Shown piece by piece: positions 51,317 through 61,793 of a stretch of 64,000 nucleotides of DNA. This DNA comes from Dehalococcoidales bacterium (GTDB lineage: Bacteria > Chloroflexota > Dehalococcoidia > Dehalococcoidales > UBA2162), in contig JAUYHA010000177.1 of assembly GCA_030690265.1 (NCBI GenBank), forward strand, positions 124,001 through 188,000, in the 5' to 3' direction. The translations under genes and the position numbers were made by a program. Position 1 is the first letter of the stretch. Each line of letters opens with the position of its first letter. Under the pieces are notes generated by a model. The model worked only from the letters and a program-made list of their open reading frames with translations, did no database searches and was not told where the DNA came from.

Positions 51317-53131
51317 CTAGGGCACCTTAACCATAAACAGAGATTGACTCGGTAAAGTAGGGCGCATAATTGAGTTGACTTTGCTCCAATCCACTTCTTC
51401 TGGCACCAGAGTAATTTTGCTGGTGTCTACTATTTCTGGCAGATAATATAAGACATCAAAGGCTGACCTGTACCTTGCCTCGTTCAAAACATACATCTCA
51501 ATGCCGTAATCCCGGTACTCCATATTAATGGCACTAGCCTCGCTTTTCATCATAATAAACGGCATACGGGTCCACTCCCGCAGCATATGCCAGGATAGTC
51601 TATCTGCCATTCGCTTTTTCTCTCCTGTCTCTTCAGTAACCCCGAGTTTCTTATAGAACCTGGGATTATCCTGCTCCAGCCGTGATAGGTAAGGGACAAT
51701 TGTCTTGAAGCCTGCCGCCTTAATGGTATTACTGTAAATTAGCCAGTCGCTTCTAGAGCCTCCTATCCTGCCGCCGGGGGCATCTAGAACGGCGAAGCCG
51801 TCCTTTTTCAAGCGTTTTCTCACGAATGAATAGAATTCCGTGCTGTATAACTTGGAAAGATTGTAATCATTAGGGGTGGGAAAATCCATGAATATGGCAT
51901 CATACTTCTCCTCGGTTGTCCTTATGAAATAAAAAGCATCCGTCACCTTCACAGTTACCCTGGGGTCGCTGATAGAACCCCTGTTCATCCGCCTGATTAG
52001 CGGGTGAGTGGAAGCCACTTTAATCATTTCAGAGTCTATATCTACCTGGGTAATACTCTTTATCTCCGCATATTTTAAAAGCTCCCTGTTAAGCAGCCCG
52101 TCACCTCCCCCCAGCACCAGGACCTTCTCAGGCACCTTATTGGCTATTATCGGCACATGAGCAAAGTACTCGTGATAAATCTCTTCGTAAGAAGAATAAA
52201 ACTGCCAGTCTCCATTTAAAAACAGGAGATAACCATTGGGATAACCCGGGTCTGTTTCGAATTTCTTGCTGTAGCTGGCATAGACAAGCTGGGCGTCAGC
52301 ATCGGCAGGATAGCTTACAATATCAATGTTCTGATACCGGGAACGGTAACGCTCCACATCTGGCCATTTCTCCGCTTGTGAAAAGGCTGTTATCAGGTTC
52401 TCGCTCGACTTCCTTGCGTAGTAAAATTTCTTTAGAAAGTACTGGTCGATACCTGAGGAAAGGGATAATGAGAGAACAAGAGCCAGTAATATGCTCACAT
52501 TACCCAGTGAGAAAATGGCAAATAATTTTCTAGGCATTCCCCTCATATAAGTGAGTAAAACAAGGGCGGCTGAAACATTTAATATAGCCGTGGCAAAGCC
52601 AGTCCGCAAAACCCCCAGGTAAGGCAGCAAAACCAGGGCAAAGGTTATCCCGCCGGCTAATGAGCCGAAGTAATCAACTCCGAGGACAGAGTTAGCCGTC
52701 TTTTCTTTCTCCTCTTCTCTAATATGAATCAGGAGGGGCAGCTCAAAACCGCTGAGAAGACCGATGACGGCTATAACCCCATAGCTAAAGGTAAAGAACA
52801 GGATTAGCCCTATAGTTTTATACATATTCATCATCAAGTAAGCATAGAGCATATGGGAGAAGTATAAGAAGGCGACCGCCGCACCTCCCACCACACTTAA
52901 CAGAATTTCCACCTTCCAGAGAGTCCCCATAGCCCGGGCCAATCTTCTGTCCCCACAGAGGAAAGCCCCCAGCCCCAGAGAAGCCAGGTATAAGCCGATG
53001 GTGGTGCTATACCTCACCACACTGTTGCCGGTCATTAAAGTCAATGCCTGAGCCATTAAAAGCTCATAGACGATGCTACAGAAGGCGACAATAAAGGTGA
53101 TAAGATAAATAATGCTTATTCTCTTCATCAT
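51317..53131 (-). CDS. Membrane-embedded spermidine synthase-like protein
   Basis: IVYELLMAQALTLMTGNSVVRYSTTIGLYLASLGLGAFL; KVLVLGGGDGLLNRELLKY...AIFMDFPTPNDYNLSKLYSTEFYSFVRKRLKKDGFAVLDAP. Confidence 0.88.
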   Translation of the reverse strand: MMKRISIIYLITFIVAFCSIVYELLMAQALTLMTGNSVVRYSTTIGLYLASLGLGAFLCGDRRLARAMGTLWKVEILLSVVGGAAVAFLYFSHMLYAYLMMNMYKTIGLILFFTFSYGVIAVIGLLSGFELPLLIHIREEEKEKTANSVLGVDYFGSLAGGITFALVLLPYLGVLRTGFATAILNVSAALVLLTYMRGMPRKLFAIFSLGNVSILLALVLSLSLSSGIDQYFLKKFYYARKSSENLITAFSQAEKWPDVERYRSRYQNIDIVSYPADADAQLVYASYSKKFETDPGYPNGYLLFLNGDWQFYSSYEEIYHEYFAHVPIIANKVPEKVLVLGGGDGLLNRELLKYAEIKSITQVDIDSEMIKVASTHPLIRRMNRGSISDPRVTVKVTDAFYFIRTTEEKYDAIFMDFPTPNDYNLSKLYSTEFYSFVRKRLKKDGFAVLDAPGGRIGGSRSDWLIYSNTIKAAGFKTIVPYLSRLEQDNPRFYKKLGVTEETGEKKRMADRLSWHMLREWTRMPFIMMKSEASAINMEYRDYGIEMYVLNEARYRSAFDVLYYLPEIVDTSKITLVPEEVDWSKVNSIMRPTLPSQSLFMVKVP

Positions 53132-53158
53132 CAGGCGAAATCCTCTTTTACTAAGAGA

Positions 53159-53287
53159 CTGTCAGGCTAAGCAATTGACTCTTTTCCCATTGTTCATTCC
53201 GGATTTGTTCCGGAATCCAGGTAGGGTGGCACGGCTGGATTCCCGCTTTCGCGGGAATGACACATTATTTACCTGACGCGACACTAG
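53159..53287. repeat. Degenerate MITE-like repeat between speD and the spermidine synthase-like gene
   Basis: CTGTCAGGCTAAG ... TTTACCTGACGCGACACTAG with internal TCATTCCGG/GGGAATGACA repeat. Confidence 0.45.
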
Positions 53288-53691
53288 AAACCTCTTGGTA
53301 TTATGCGGTATCTGACTTGCTCAGCCTCAAACTTTTCCTTCATAACCTCTATAGCTATGTAGGCATCCATCTCCTGGCCGCAGGTAAAAATGTCTGCGGC
53401 GGCATAGCTTTCCTCCGGCCAGGTATGTATGGCAACATGCGACTCTTTTATTAAAAATACCCCGCTGACACCCTCCGGTTCAAACTGATGAAAGGCAACA
53501 TCTACCAGACTGGTCTTCGATTTTCTAATAACCTCATCCATAATTTGCTTCACATCTTTAACTTTCCTTAATTTATCCGGCGGGCAATTGATTAACTCGA
53601 CCAGGAAATGGCTGCCAAATTCCCTGGTCAAGTCAGAATTACTCTCTATGCGGGTAATAGATTCAGCCGGATTTATTTCCTTCATACTCAT
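53284..53691 (-). CDS. speD: S-adenosylmethionine decarboxylase proenzyme
   Basis: GSHFLVELINCPPDKLRKV...GVFLIKESHVAIHTWPEESYAAADIFTCG, the autocleavage/pyruvoyl Glu-Ser site. Confidence 0.95.
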   Translation of the reverse strand: MSMKEINPAESITRIESNSDLTREFGSHFLVELINCPPDKLRKVKDVKQIMDEVIRKSKTSLVDVAFHQFEPEGVSGVFLIKESHVAIHTWPEESYAAADIFTCGQEMDAYIAIEVMKEKFEAEQVRYRIIPRGF

Positions 53692-53700
53692 AACACCTCC

Positions 53701-54372
53701 TTACCCCGATAGATACTTTTCTATAAAAAAGGCCCCTATCGGATGTGAAAATAGGACACCAACCAGCAAAACAAGCCCTAAAGCAAAGTTAGCCAGCAGC
53801 AAAAAGGGGAAACCTTTTCTCATTTCGGCGACTCCTTTGAAAAGCAAAAGCGATCCCCCGACAGCATTCAAAGAGCCGGTCAGAAAAGCAATTGTTAGCA
53901 CGCCTATTTTGGGTAATAACAAAATGGGGAAAATCACCGTTCCTGACAGAGCCCCGATATAGTTTACTCCCAGGACTAAATTCGTGGTTCTTTCCTTTTC
54001 CTGACCCCTGATTTCAATGAGCAGCGGAATCTCAAAGCCGGTCAGAATACCAATGGCTATAATTAACGAATGACTCAAAATGAAAAAGAGGCTGGCAAAA
54101 GGACTTAGCATATCAAACAGGTGAAGATAAACTACGGAGAAACCCCCAATGATACTCAGCAGAATTTCTATCTTGACAAGCGAGTTAACCGAATCTCTGA
54201 GTATTCTACCCCGGCATAAGAAAGCACCCACCCCCATGGAAGCGAGATACAAGCCGACCGTGGTACTGTATCTCAGCACAGTATCGCCCAGAAAAGCTGA
54301 CAGGGACTGGGCCATTACCAGTTCATAGACAATGCTGCAATACGCCAGTATGAAGGTAATAACATAGGTCAT
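53701..54372 (-). CDS. TM-only paralog of the spermidine-synthase membrane domain
   Basis: IVYELVMAQSLSAFLGDTVLRYSTTVGLYLASMGVGAFLCRGR closely matches the N-terminus of 51317..53131 but lacks the SAM domain. Confidence 0.8.
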   Translation of the reverse strand: MTYVITFILAYCSIVYELVMAQSLSAFLGDTVLRYSTTVGLYLASMGVGAFLCRGRILRDSVNSLVKIEILLSIIGGFSVVYLHLFDMLSPFASLFFILSHSLIIAIGILTGFEIPLLIEIRGQEKERTTNLVLGVNYIGALSGTVIFPILLLPKIGVLTIAFLTGSLNAVGGSLLLFKGVAEMRKGFPFLLLANFALGLVLLVGVLFSHPIGAFFIEKYLSG

Positions 54373-54510
54373 CTATCCATATACCCGAATTCCTCACCTC
54401 AGATTCACCGCAGTATTTTAACTCGTTCCCACCGTAGTTGCTGTATCAGGTCTCTTTCCATAAACGGATTATAACACAAACAATTTCCCTTTGCTTACAG
54501 CCATTAAGGA

Positions 54511-54540
54511 TTGACTTCTAGCTTAAAGTCAGACTAAAAT
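54511..54540 (+). promoter_or_regulatory. Candidate promoter of second surface protein (possible leaderless mRNA)
   Basis: TTGACT-N18-TAAAAT, ending 7 nt before the ATG at 54548. Confidence 0.45.
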
Positions 54541-54547
54541 TCGCCAT

Positions 54548-57500
54548 ATGGCGAGAAGCAAATTTAATCCTGTGGCGAGAGCAATTGTTGCCACTCTAAC
54601 CCTGATTCTGCTCTTTGCCCTGCCCGTCAAACCCTGGCAGACGGGCCTGCCCGGCTCAATCTTCTCATCTCACCCGGCAGCAGCCAGTCCAGAGGAAGTC
54701 AAGTGGTCCAGAGTTAATATTCCTGATGAAGGCGAAGGTGGCAACTGGGCACTGGCTTCCGGCTCGGACATCAAGCACCTGGCCATGGCTAAAGATGGCA
54801 CTCTTTACGCCACGCCAATCCATCGGGAACAGGCTACAACCCTGTTCAAGTCCACCGATGCAGGCTATAGCTGGTCAGCCAGCGGCCAGGTCAAGAATGA
54901 AATAGCGGCTCTAACCACCGCTCCTGACAATGCCGGTATTGTTTACTACGCCACCGGAGCCAATGTCTACAAATCGACTGATGCCGGTGCCAGTTTTGAA
55001 TTATGGGGACGGGAAATAGGCGGGGCAGGCAGCACCAATATCACCATTACCTCTCTAACCGTTACCAGGCAGGAGAGCCATTACCTGGTCGCCGTCGGCA
55101 CCAAAGATAGCGATAGTTCCCAATACGGCGGCGTCTATACCCTGGAAGAAAGCGGGCTACTGCCCGGCTGGCAGGACAGCAACATCGGCAATTACGATGT
55201 CCTATCTCTCGCCTTCTCCCCGAACTTTGCCTCTGACCACCAGCTCATTGCCGTGGTAACCGATGAAAGTGACACCCTGGTTATCAGCCGTATTGGTGAT
55301 GGTAACTGGGGCAGCGTTATCGCCAGCGCTACCATTGAAATGGCAGCCACTGGAGCGGTTATCGCTTTCCCTGATGATTACGATGGCGCCAGTGAAACTA
55401 CCGCTTTCTTTATCGGTATTGACAGCGGAGTTGACCAGGGGGATGTGTATCGAGTTAATCCGGGACGGAACCCTGACCCTTCCTCGGTTACTGACCTGGA
55501 TATCGGTGATGATTATAACCTGATTAGCATTGACATCAGCGGGCTGGCAATCAGCGGGCCGACCGGGACAGCCATTTTGCTTGCCGGAGCGGCAGATAGC
55601 AGCCGGGTCTATATCAGCAGCGATAGCGGCAAGAGCTGGCAAAGAAGCCGCAAGGAGCCGATGGGAGAGTCAGTGACGATAGTTATCACCAGCCCCGATT
55701 TCACCAACGACCGGAGGGCCTACGCCGCTACCAGCGGCACGGAGAGCGGCTTTTCCTTCACCGATGACGGCGGGGTTACCTGGCACCAGACCGGCTTAAT
55801 TGACACCCGGATTAGCAGTATCGTTGGCCTGGCAATACCGCCCGATTATCAGAGTGATGATACTCTCTTCCTGCTTACCTTTGACGGAACAAACCTGGAG
55901 TACAGCCTATGGCGGAGCCTGGAAGGAAAGACAAAATGGCAAAGGACGTTTACCAGCACTCCAAGTAGTGTGGACAGTATTAACCTGGCCGAGCTTCCTC
56001 CCGGCTACGGGAATGATAATCAGGTGGTATTCCTGGCCGGGACCGGTTCTGGCAATCCGGCAATATGGAAATCAACCGATAATGGGCTGACTTTCTCTTA
56101 CCGCAGCGCCCCTGCCTCCGTTGATGTATGGACACTGATTAATGATAATAGCCTCTTTTTAGGCAGTTACAATGGCAGCGGCTCATTAGTCTACCGCACA
56201 GATGATGGCGGCTTTTCCTATTCCACCGGAGTACAGGTCGGCAGCCTGCCGCTGGAGTCTATCTCCCTCTCTCCAGACTATGAGCAGGACGGGGCAATAC
56301 TGATAGGTAACAGCAGTGGCTGGGTCTACTATTCCAGTAATAATGCTACCTCATTCGAGCCGCTGCCGCCGGACGCTGCTTCACCACCCCTAACCGGTGA
56401 AATAAGCGTTGCCTTCGACTCTGAGTTCGCCAGCAACAAGACTGTTTATGCTGTCAGCAGTTCGGCAGATAAAGGTGTCTACCGCTTTATCATCAACAGG
56501 AGTACCGAATGGGAAAGAATAGACAGTACCCTGCCCGCTGGTGGCACACTCAGCCAGCTAGCGGTTTCAGGCGATGGCACCTTATATGCCACCAGCACCC
56601 AGTCGGTAGATACCACCAATGGGGAGGGTGGCATGGAGCGTTCGCTTAATCCGACATACTCTTTAGGCCCAACCTTCGAGACAGTAACCCGCGGGCTGGA
56701 TGACGGGGCAGCTCTAAGCGGACTGTGGCTCCGGGACAATCAATTATGGTCAATTGATACCCAGAACACCCGCCTGGTGACCTATGCCGATAGCCTGGCT
56801 CAGCCGATTACCCTCACTTCACCAACCGATAAAGCCCCCGGTATAGATACCGAGAATGTTATCCTTAATTGGGAGACATTACCGGGAGCTACCGAGTATA
56901 AGTGGCAACTGGACTATGATACTGACTTCTCCGCCGTACCTGCGGATTTTGAGGCAGAGACAAAAGCAAGTTCAGCTCGTCTACCGGAACTCGAAATGGG
57001 CAGCACCTACTACTGGCGGGTAAGGGCTACCGAGCCGGTGTTAAGCCGGTGGTCAGCTAAACAGTCGTTTACCACCACTCTTGGCACTCTTGGCACCAGG
57101 GTCATCGCCCCCGAACTTTATTATCCCGAAGCCGGTGCCAGTGAGGTATCAGTTAAACCACTCTTTCAGTGGAGTGCTCTGACTGGAGCGGATAGCTACG
57201 AGTTGATGGTTTCTATTTACCCCTCTTTCTCCAATCCCACCATCCTGAAAATCGATGATTATGCCTTACCGGCCACTGCCTGGCAAAGCAACATAAACCT
57301 GGACTACAATACCACCTACTACTGGAAGGTGAGAGCCATCAGCCCGAGTAGCTCCAGTGCCTGGAGTGCCGTTGGCATCTTCACCACCGAGCTGCCAGCA
57401 GTTAAACAGCCTTCACTACAGGAACCTCTTACAACTCCACCCTCACTTCCCCAATCACCACCTCCACCTTCTCCTCCATCCTCACCAACCCCGGCTCAGA

Positions 57501-57610
57501 CAGTCTTTCCTGACTGGGCACTGTATCTGGGGGGAGCTCTGCTCCTGGTGATAGTGATTCTACTGGTGACCCTGCTGATGCTGGTGGCGACACTAAGACA
57601 CCGCGATTAG
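54548..57610 (+). CDS. Large surface protein with BNR-like repeats and C-terminal TM, paralog of 46153..49284
   Basis: Signal-like N-terminus, FKSTDAGYSWS, YKSTDAGASF, WKSTDNGLTFSY, TYYWRVRATEP and YYWKVRAISP modules, Pro-rich linker, terminal TM. Confidence 0.85.
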   Translation: MARSKFNPVARAIVATLTLILLFALPVKPWQTGLPGSIFSSHPAAASPEEVKWSRVNIPDEGEGGNWALASGSDIKHLAMAKDGTLYATPIHREQATTLFKSTDAGYSWSASGQVKNEIAALTTAPDNAGIVYYATGANVYKSTDAGASFELWGREIGGAGSTNITITSLTVTRQESHYLVAVGTKDSDSSQYGGVYTLEESGLLPGWQDSNIGNYDVLSLAFSPNFASDHQLIAVVTDESDTLVISRIGDGNWGSVIASATIEMAATGAVIAFPDDYDGASETTAFFIGIDSGVDQGDVYRVNPGRNPDPSSVTDLDIGDDYNLISIDISGLAISGPTGTAILLAGAADSSRVYISSDSGKSWQRSRKEPMGESVTIVITSPDFTNDRRAYAATSGTESGFSFTDDGGVTWHQTGLIDTRISSIVGLAIPPDYQSDDTLFLLTFDGTNLEYSLWRSLEGKTKWQRTFTSTPSSVDSINLAELPPGYGNDNQVVFLAGTGSGNPAIWKSTDNGLTFSYRSAPASVDVWTLINDNSLFLGSYNGSGSLVYRTDDGGFSYSTGVQVGSLPLESISLSPDYEQDGAILIGNSSGWVYYSSNNATSFEPLPPDAASPPLTGEISVAFDSEFASNKTVYAVSSSADKGVYRFIINRSTEWERIDSTLPAGGTLSQLAVSGDGTLYATSTQSVDTTNGEGGMERSLNPTYSLGPTFETVTRGLDDGAALSGLWLRDNQLWSIDTQNTRLVTYADSLAQPITLTSPTDKAPGIDTENVILNWETLPGATEYKWQLDYDTDFSAVPADFEAETKASSARLPELEMGSTYYWRVRATEPVLSRWSAKQSFTTTLGTLGTRVIAPELYYPEAGASEVSVKPLFQWSALTGADSYELMVSIYPSFSNPTILKIDDYALPATAWQSNINLDYNTTYYWKVRAISPSSSSAWSAVGIFTTELPAVKQPSLQEPLTTPPSLPQSPPPPSPPSSPTPAQTVFPDWALYLGGALLLVIVILLVTLLMLVATLRHRD

Positions 57611-57681
57611 TTGCTTAATGTAGTCAAATCCGTAATCCTTGCTTTCTTCACCCTTTTTAATCTAAAATTAAAGGCTGCTGG

Positions 57682-57755
57682 GGGCCATTAGCTCAGTTGG
57701 TTAGAGCACAGTCCTGATAAGACTGGGGTCTCTGGTTCGAATCCAGAATGGCCCA
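57682..57755 (+). tRNA. tRNA-Ile(GAU)
   Basis: GGGCCAT...CAGTC-CTGATAA-GACTG...TCTGGTTCGAATCCAGA-ATGGCCC-A. Confidence 0.95.
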
Positions 57756-57843
57756 CTTAACAAAGAGCAACACATGCCCCAAATAATCACAAGATTAGAG
57801 AAAGCGGCAGGCTAACTTATGTTAATAAACAGGTGGTAGGTTT

Positions 57844-59109
57844 ATGAGTCTTATTGATGATTGCTATCAGAAGGCTATTGAGATTATGAAGATCAACTCC
57901 ACCGAATCTGGCTTTCTTGCCTCCAGGGGCAGAAACAACGATATCTGGTGTCGAGATGATAGTATGATTTGCCTCGGCGTCATGCTTACCGGTGATGATG
58001 AATTACTTGATACCGCCAAACGGTCGCTGATTACCCTTAAGGAACGCCAGACTCCCCTGGGGCAGCTGCCTAATGTCGTTTACCTGGACACAACCAGGGT
58101 CAACTATTATGCCGTTGATGCCACTGCCTGGTGGATTATCGCTGTTGAAAGCCTCTGGCATATGACCGGAGATACTGAGTTTTTCAACGCCTTCCGACCG
58201 GCAGTAGAAAAGGCAATCGTCTGGCTTCAATACCAGACAATAGACCAGTCAGATTTGATAATCTCTCCACCCGCCGCAGACTGGATGGACTCGTCCGTGC
58301 AAAGGTGGAGCAAGGTGTTCTATAACAATGTGCTCTATTACAAGGCAATCCTCAGCGCCAACGAAGTAGTAGGCGACATCTACTGGGGAAAACCGGTTAT
58401 AGCGGACAAAATAAAGACCTGGATTAATCTGCTCTTCTGGCCGACAGAGATGGTGCAGGATTGGGTCTCAGGTTGGGGTTCTCAGTTCTATGAAGAAGCC
58501 ATAGACCCGAACAGGGAACATTACCTGAACTATCTTTCCTTTGAAAGCTATGACACCCACTGTGATGTGCTTGCTAACTGCCTCGCCATCACCTGGGATA
58601 TTGCCAACCAGGAGAGACGAAACAAGATTCTGAATTATTTCTACGAAAGACGGCTCTCTGAGCCCTTTCCGATACAGGTGCTGAGCCCACCGTTTTTTCA
58701 AGCCAGCCCCGGCTGGAACCCTAAAATTGACCTCTATCGCCCCACATTCGGGCGAAGCTTACCCTATTGGTATCACAACGGTGGAATCTGGCCCTGGGTA
58801 GGTGGATTGTATATTGCCGCTTTAGTTAAAGCCGGCCAACAGTCCTGGGCAGAAAAAGAACTGGAGCGGCTGGCTGAAGCTAACCGGGCAGGCGCCGAGG
58901 GCGAATGGGAATTTAACGAGTGGCTTCATGGCAAGAAAGGCACGCCGATGGGAGAACCTCTGCAAACCTGGAACGCCGCCGGCTACATTATCGCCTACAA
59001 AGCAGTGACCGAGGGCATATTCCCCTGGCATACAACCGGCCAACTGGATAGAAGAGTTTTTCATCCTCAACCCAGCCTTACCGGCACAAGGGAACAAATA
59101 TTGAAATAG
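57844..59109 (+). CDS. Glycoside hydrolase, (alpha/alpha)6-barrel-like (debranching enzyme/invertase-like)
   Basis: [22 protein letters not shown]...[27 protein letters not shown]...[25 protein letters not shown]. Confidence 0.75.
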   Translation: MSLIDDCYQKAIEIMKINSTESGFLASRGRNNDIWCRDDSMICLGVMLTGDDELLDTAKRSLITLKERQTPLGQLPNVVYLDTTRVNYYAVDATAWWIIAVESLWHMTGDTEFFNAFRPAVEKAIVWLQYQTIDQSDLIISPPAADWMDSSVQRWSKVFYNNVLYYKAILSANEVVGDIYWGKPVIADKIKTWINLLFWPTEMVQDWVSGWGSQFYEEAIDPNREHYLNYLSFESYDTHCDVLANCLAITWDIANQERRNKILNYFYERRLSEPFPIQVLSPPFFQASPGWNPKIDLYRPTFGRSLPYWYHNGGIWPWVGGLYIAALVKAGQQSWAEKELERLAEANRAGAEGEWEFNEWLHGKKGTPMGEPLQTWNAAGYIIAYKAVTEGIFPWHTTGQLDRRVFHPQPSLTGTREQILK

Positions 59110-59119
59110 GAGGGCTACC

Positions 59120-60013
59120 GTGGACAAACTATACGGAGGGATTGAAGCCGGTGGAACCTGGTTTGTCTGCGCTGTGGGCACAGACCCGGACAATTTATCG
59201 GCAGAGACCCGCTTTCGCACTACCACACCGCTAGCAACTATTAAAAAAGCAATCAACTTCTTTCAGAAACAAGCCAGGAGTGAAGCACTAACCGCTATCG
59301 GCATCGGTTCTTTCGGCCCGGTCGATATTAATCCGGCATCGCCTAAACACGGACACATCATAATTTCACCAAAACCAGGCTGGGGAAACACCGATTTTGC
59401 CGGTATGGTCCGGAAAGCCCTTAAAGTCCCTGTTTTTCTTAATACCGATGTTAATGTGGCCGCCTTAGCCGAGTACCGCTGGGGAGCGGCACAGGGACTT
59501 GATACCTTCATCTACCTCACTGTTGGTACCGGCATCGGGGGCGGGGGCATAGTAAACGGACAACTGATGGGGGGGCTGATTCATCCCGAAATGGGACACA
59601 TCCGGGTGCCCCATGACTGGAACCGCGACCCCTTCACCGGATGCTGCCCTTTTCACGAAGACTGTCTTGAAGGACTGGCCGCAGCCCCGGCCCTGGCTCA
59701 GCGCTGGGGACAACCCCCGGAGACATTACCGGCAGACCATCAAGCCTGGCAACTGGAGGCACATTATCTGGCTCTGGGACTGAACAACCTTATCTGCACC
59801 CTTTCGCCCCAGAGAATTATATTGGGCGGTGGAGTGATGCAGCAGTCCCAGCTATTCCCGATGGTGCGTAAAATGGTGCAGCAAATACTCAACGAATATC
59901 TGCCAGCACCGGAGATTGTAACAGATATTGATAGCTATATCGTTCCTCCCGGCTTGGGCAGACGGGCAGGCGTCCTGGGGGCGATTGCTCTTGCGGCTGA
60001 ATCAGAGCAATAG
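59120..60013 (+). CDS. ROK family sugar kinase, fructokinase-like
   Basis: [16 protein letters not shown]...[61 protein letters not shown]. Confidence 0.9.
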   Translation: MDKLYGGIEAGGTWFVCAVGTDPDNLSAETRFRTTTPLATIKKAINFFQKQARSEALTAIGIGSFGPVDINPASPKHGHIIISPKPGWGNTDFAGMVRKALKVPVFLNTDVNVAALAEYRWGAAQGLDTFIYLTVGTGIGGGGIVNGQLMGGLIHPEMGHIRVPHDWNRDPFTGCCPFHEDCLEGLAAAPALAQRWGQPPETLPADHQAWQLEAHYLALGLNNLICTLSPQRIILGGGVMQQSQLFPMVRKMVQQILNEYLPAPEIVTDIDSYIVPPGLGRRAGVLGAIALAAESEQ

Positions 60014-60026
60014 ACACTTCTCTTGC

Positions 60027-61793
60027 TCAGGATATAGAGCTGTCTATTTTCTCCCTGATAAATCCTATGGCTTCTTTGAACCGCCCGGGTAGATAGAGCG
60101 GTTTTATCCCGATACCGTGCAGCCTGAAGCCGAACCTTGCCCTGAAAAAGAAGAAGAAAGTTGCCACGAGAAGGGGCAGCAAAGGCAAGAGAAACTGCAT
60201 TAATAGTGGCATTAATGGCGAAATGCTTTGCCACCAGCTCTCTATCTGGGTAACGAAGGCGCTGGATAAGAGAGGCCTCAGAGAAGGAGCAACAAGGAGA
60301 AAGGCGGAAATCACGGCGCCCAAGAGCAGGGTGCGCCACGGGTACCTCCTGGCATGCTCAATGGACTTGATATCAGCGTAGCGTAGCTCGGTAACCTTCC
60401 TGGAGAGAACACCCTGCCTGATGAAGACCCGCCGGTTGGTTGCCACTATCCCCCTGGTGCCGAACGTCCAGGTCTTCAGGGCATATTCCGGCCTGACCAG
60501 AGTGGCTTGCACCTCCTCCGGAATCCCGGCCAGACCGCTTTCCTTCATCATTTCCGTCTCAATGGCACTATCCAGTTCTTTGGTAAGCCCGGTCATAGTT
60601 AAGTTTGCCGCCTTCTTCTGGGCATTAGCCGACATCTGGCTATATTTGCCATCATTTTCCAGCAGCTGGACTATAGCGTTGCTGGCACCATCAATATCAT
60701 CAGGCCCTTTTACGTGCCAACCTTCGCTGCCATCCTGAACTACCCAGGATTGCCCGCCGGTTGCCGAGGTAATTACCGGGACACCCGAGTACATAAACTC
60801 AAGCTGAGATATCCCCAGAGCTTCCAGACGGCTCATCAGGATATTCAGGTAGGAAGTTTTAATCAACTGAATCTTTTCCTTCTCGTCTATTTCTCCGAGA
60901 TAGGTTACGTTAGGTAGAGCGAGAGCCTTTTCTTTCACCCCTTCGGCGTAGCTTGAGTCACCCCGACCGGCGAGAATGAAATGGAGGTTCGGCTTTTCCC
61001 TGAGCTTCTCAGCCACCTTGAGCACTGCCATTGGATTTTTCCTCTCTTCAATAGTCCCCAGGTAGGAGACAAGCCGGGTGTCAGGACTGATATTATGGCG
61101 TTTCCGGAAGTCAACACTATCCTCACCAGCAAAATGAAGGAAAACTTCATCATCGACACCCCCGGGGAAAAGGAAGCATTTACCCGGCTTACCGCCCATC
61201 TTAACTGTGGACTCCTTCTCCAGAGGTGTTACCACCAGGATAAGATTGGCTGTTTCCATAATTTTAGATAGAGAGAACTTATTCCAGGCAGTACGGAAGG
61301 TCAGCTCCGGGAGCGAGTATCTCACGGGTGAAGCCTCCTGGAGGTGTGACATGTGACAGAAGACGATAGGGTCCTGGTAACCTCCCAGGTTCCTCATATC
61401 CCGCCGCCAGACGACCAGTTTTGCCGTCTCCTCAGGTCCGTTCCAGAGGGTGCTGTGAGTTATCAACACGTTTAGCTCAAATTTGTCAACAATGCTTTCC
61501 AGAGTATGGACAAAATCACGGAAGATGATGCGGCGCGGCGGCCATTTGGCAGTATAGCTATCAACCCGTATCACCGGTATCTTTAAGACACTATCCTCGG
61601 TATAAAGATAGCCCGGACTACTTCTCAAACTTTCGGGCGGGACTGCTGACTTGTCATCATGATAGAGGCTGGTGATGAGATAGGCGTTTTGCCCCAGCTT
61701 GTTGAACTCGCGGGTCATCCGCTGAGCCACCAGCTCCTGCCCCTTGCTGGTGCTTGTCTGATACATAATGATACCAAGGCGTTTAAGTATCAT
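60027..61793 (-). CDS. GT4-type glycosyltransferase with C-terminal bacterial PH-like domain and TM segments
   Basis: SYLGTIEERKNPMAVLKVAEKLREKPNLHFILAGRG...SRLEALGISQLEFMYSGVPVITSATGG; C-terminal RGIVATNRRVFIRQGVLSRKVTELRYADIKSIEHARRYPWRTLLLGAV plus TMs. Confidence 0.85.
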   Translation of the reverse strand: MILKRLGIIMYQTSTSKGQELVAQRMTREFNKLGQNAYLITSLYHDDKSAVPPESLRSSPGYLYTEDSVLKIPVIRVDSYTAKWPPRRIIFRDFVHTLESIVDKFELNVLITHSTLWNGPEETAKLVVWRRDMRNLGGYQDPIVFCHMSHLQEASPVRYSLPELTFRTAWNKFSLSKIMETANLILVVTPLEKESTVKMGGKPGKCFLFPGGVDDEVFLHFAGEDSVDFRKRHNISPDTRLVSYLGTIEERKNPMAVLKVAEKLREKPNLHFILAGRGDSSYAEGVKEKALALPNVTYLGEIDEKEKIQLIKTSYLNILMSRLEALGISQLEFMYSGVPVITSATGGQSWVVQDGSEGWHVKGPDDIDGASNAIVQLLENDGKYSQMSANAQKKAANLTMTGLTKELDSAIETEMMKESGLAGIPEEVQATLVRPEYALKTWTFGTRGIVATNRRVFIRQGVLSRKVTELRYADIKSIEHARRYPWRTLLLGAVISAFLLVAPSLRPLLSSAFVTQIESWWQSISPLMPLLMQFLLPLLPLLVATFFFFFRARFGFRLHGIGIKPLYLPGRFKEAIGFIREKIDSSIS

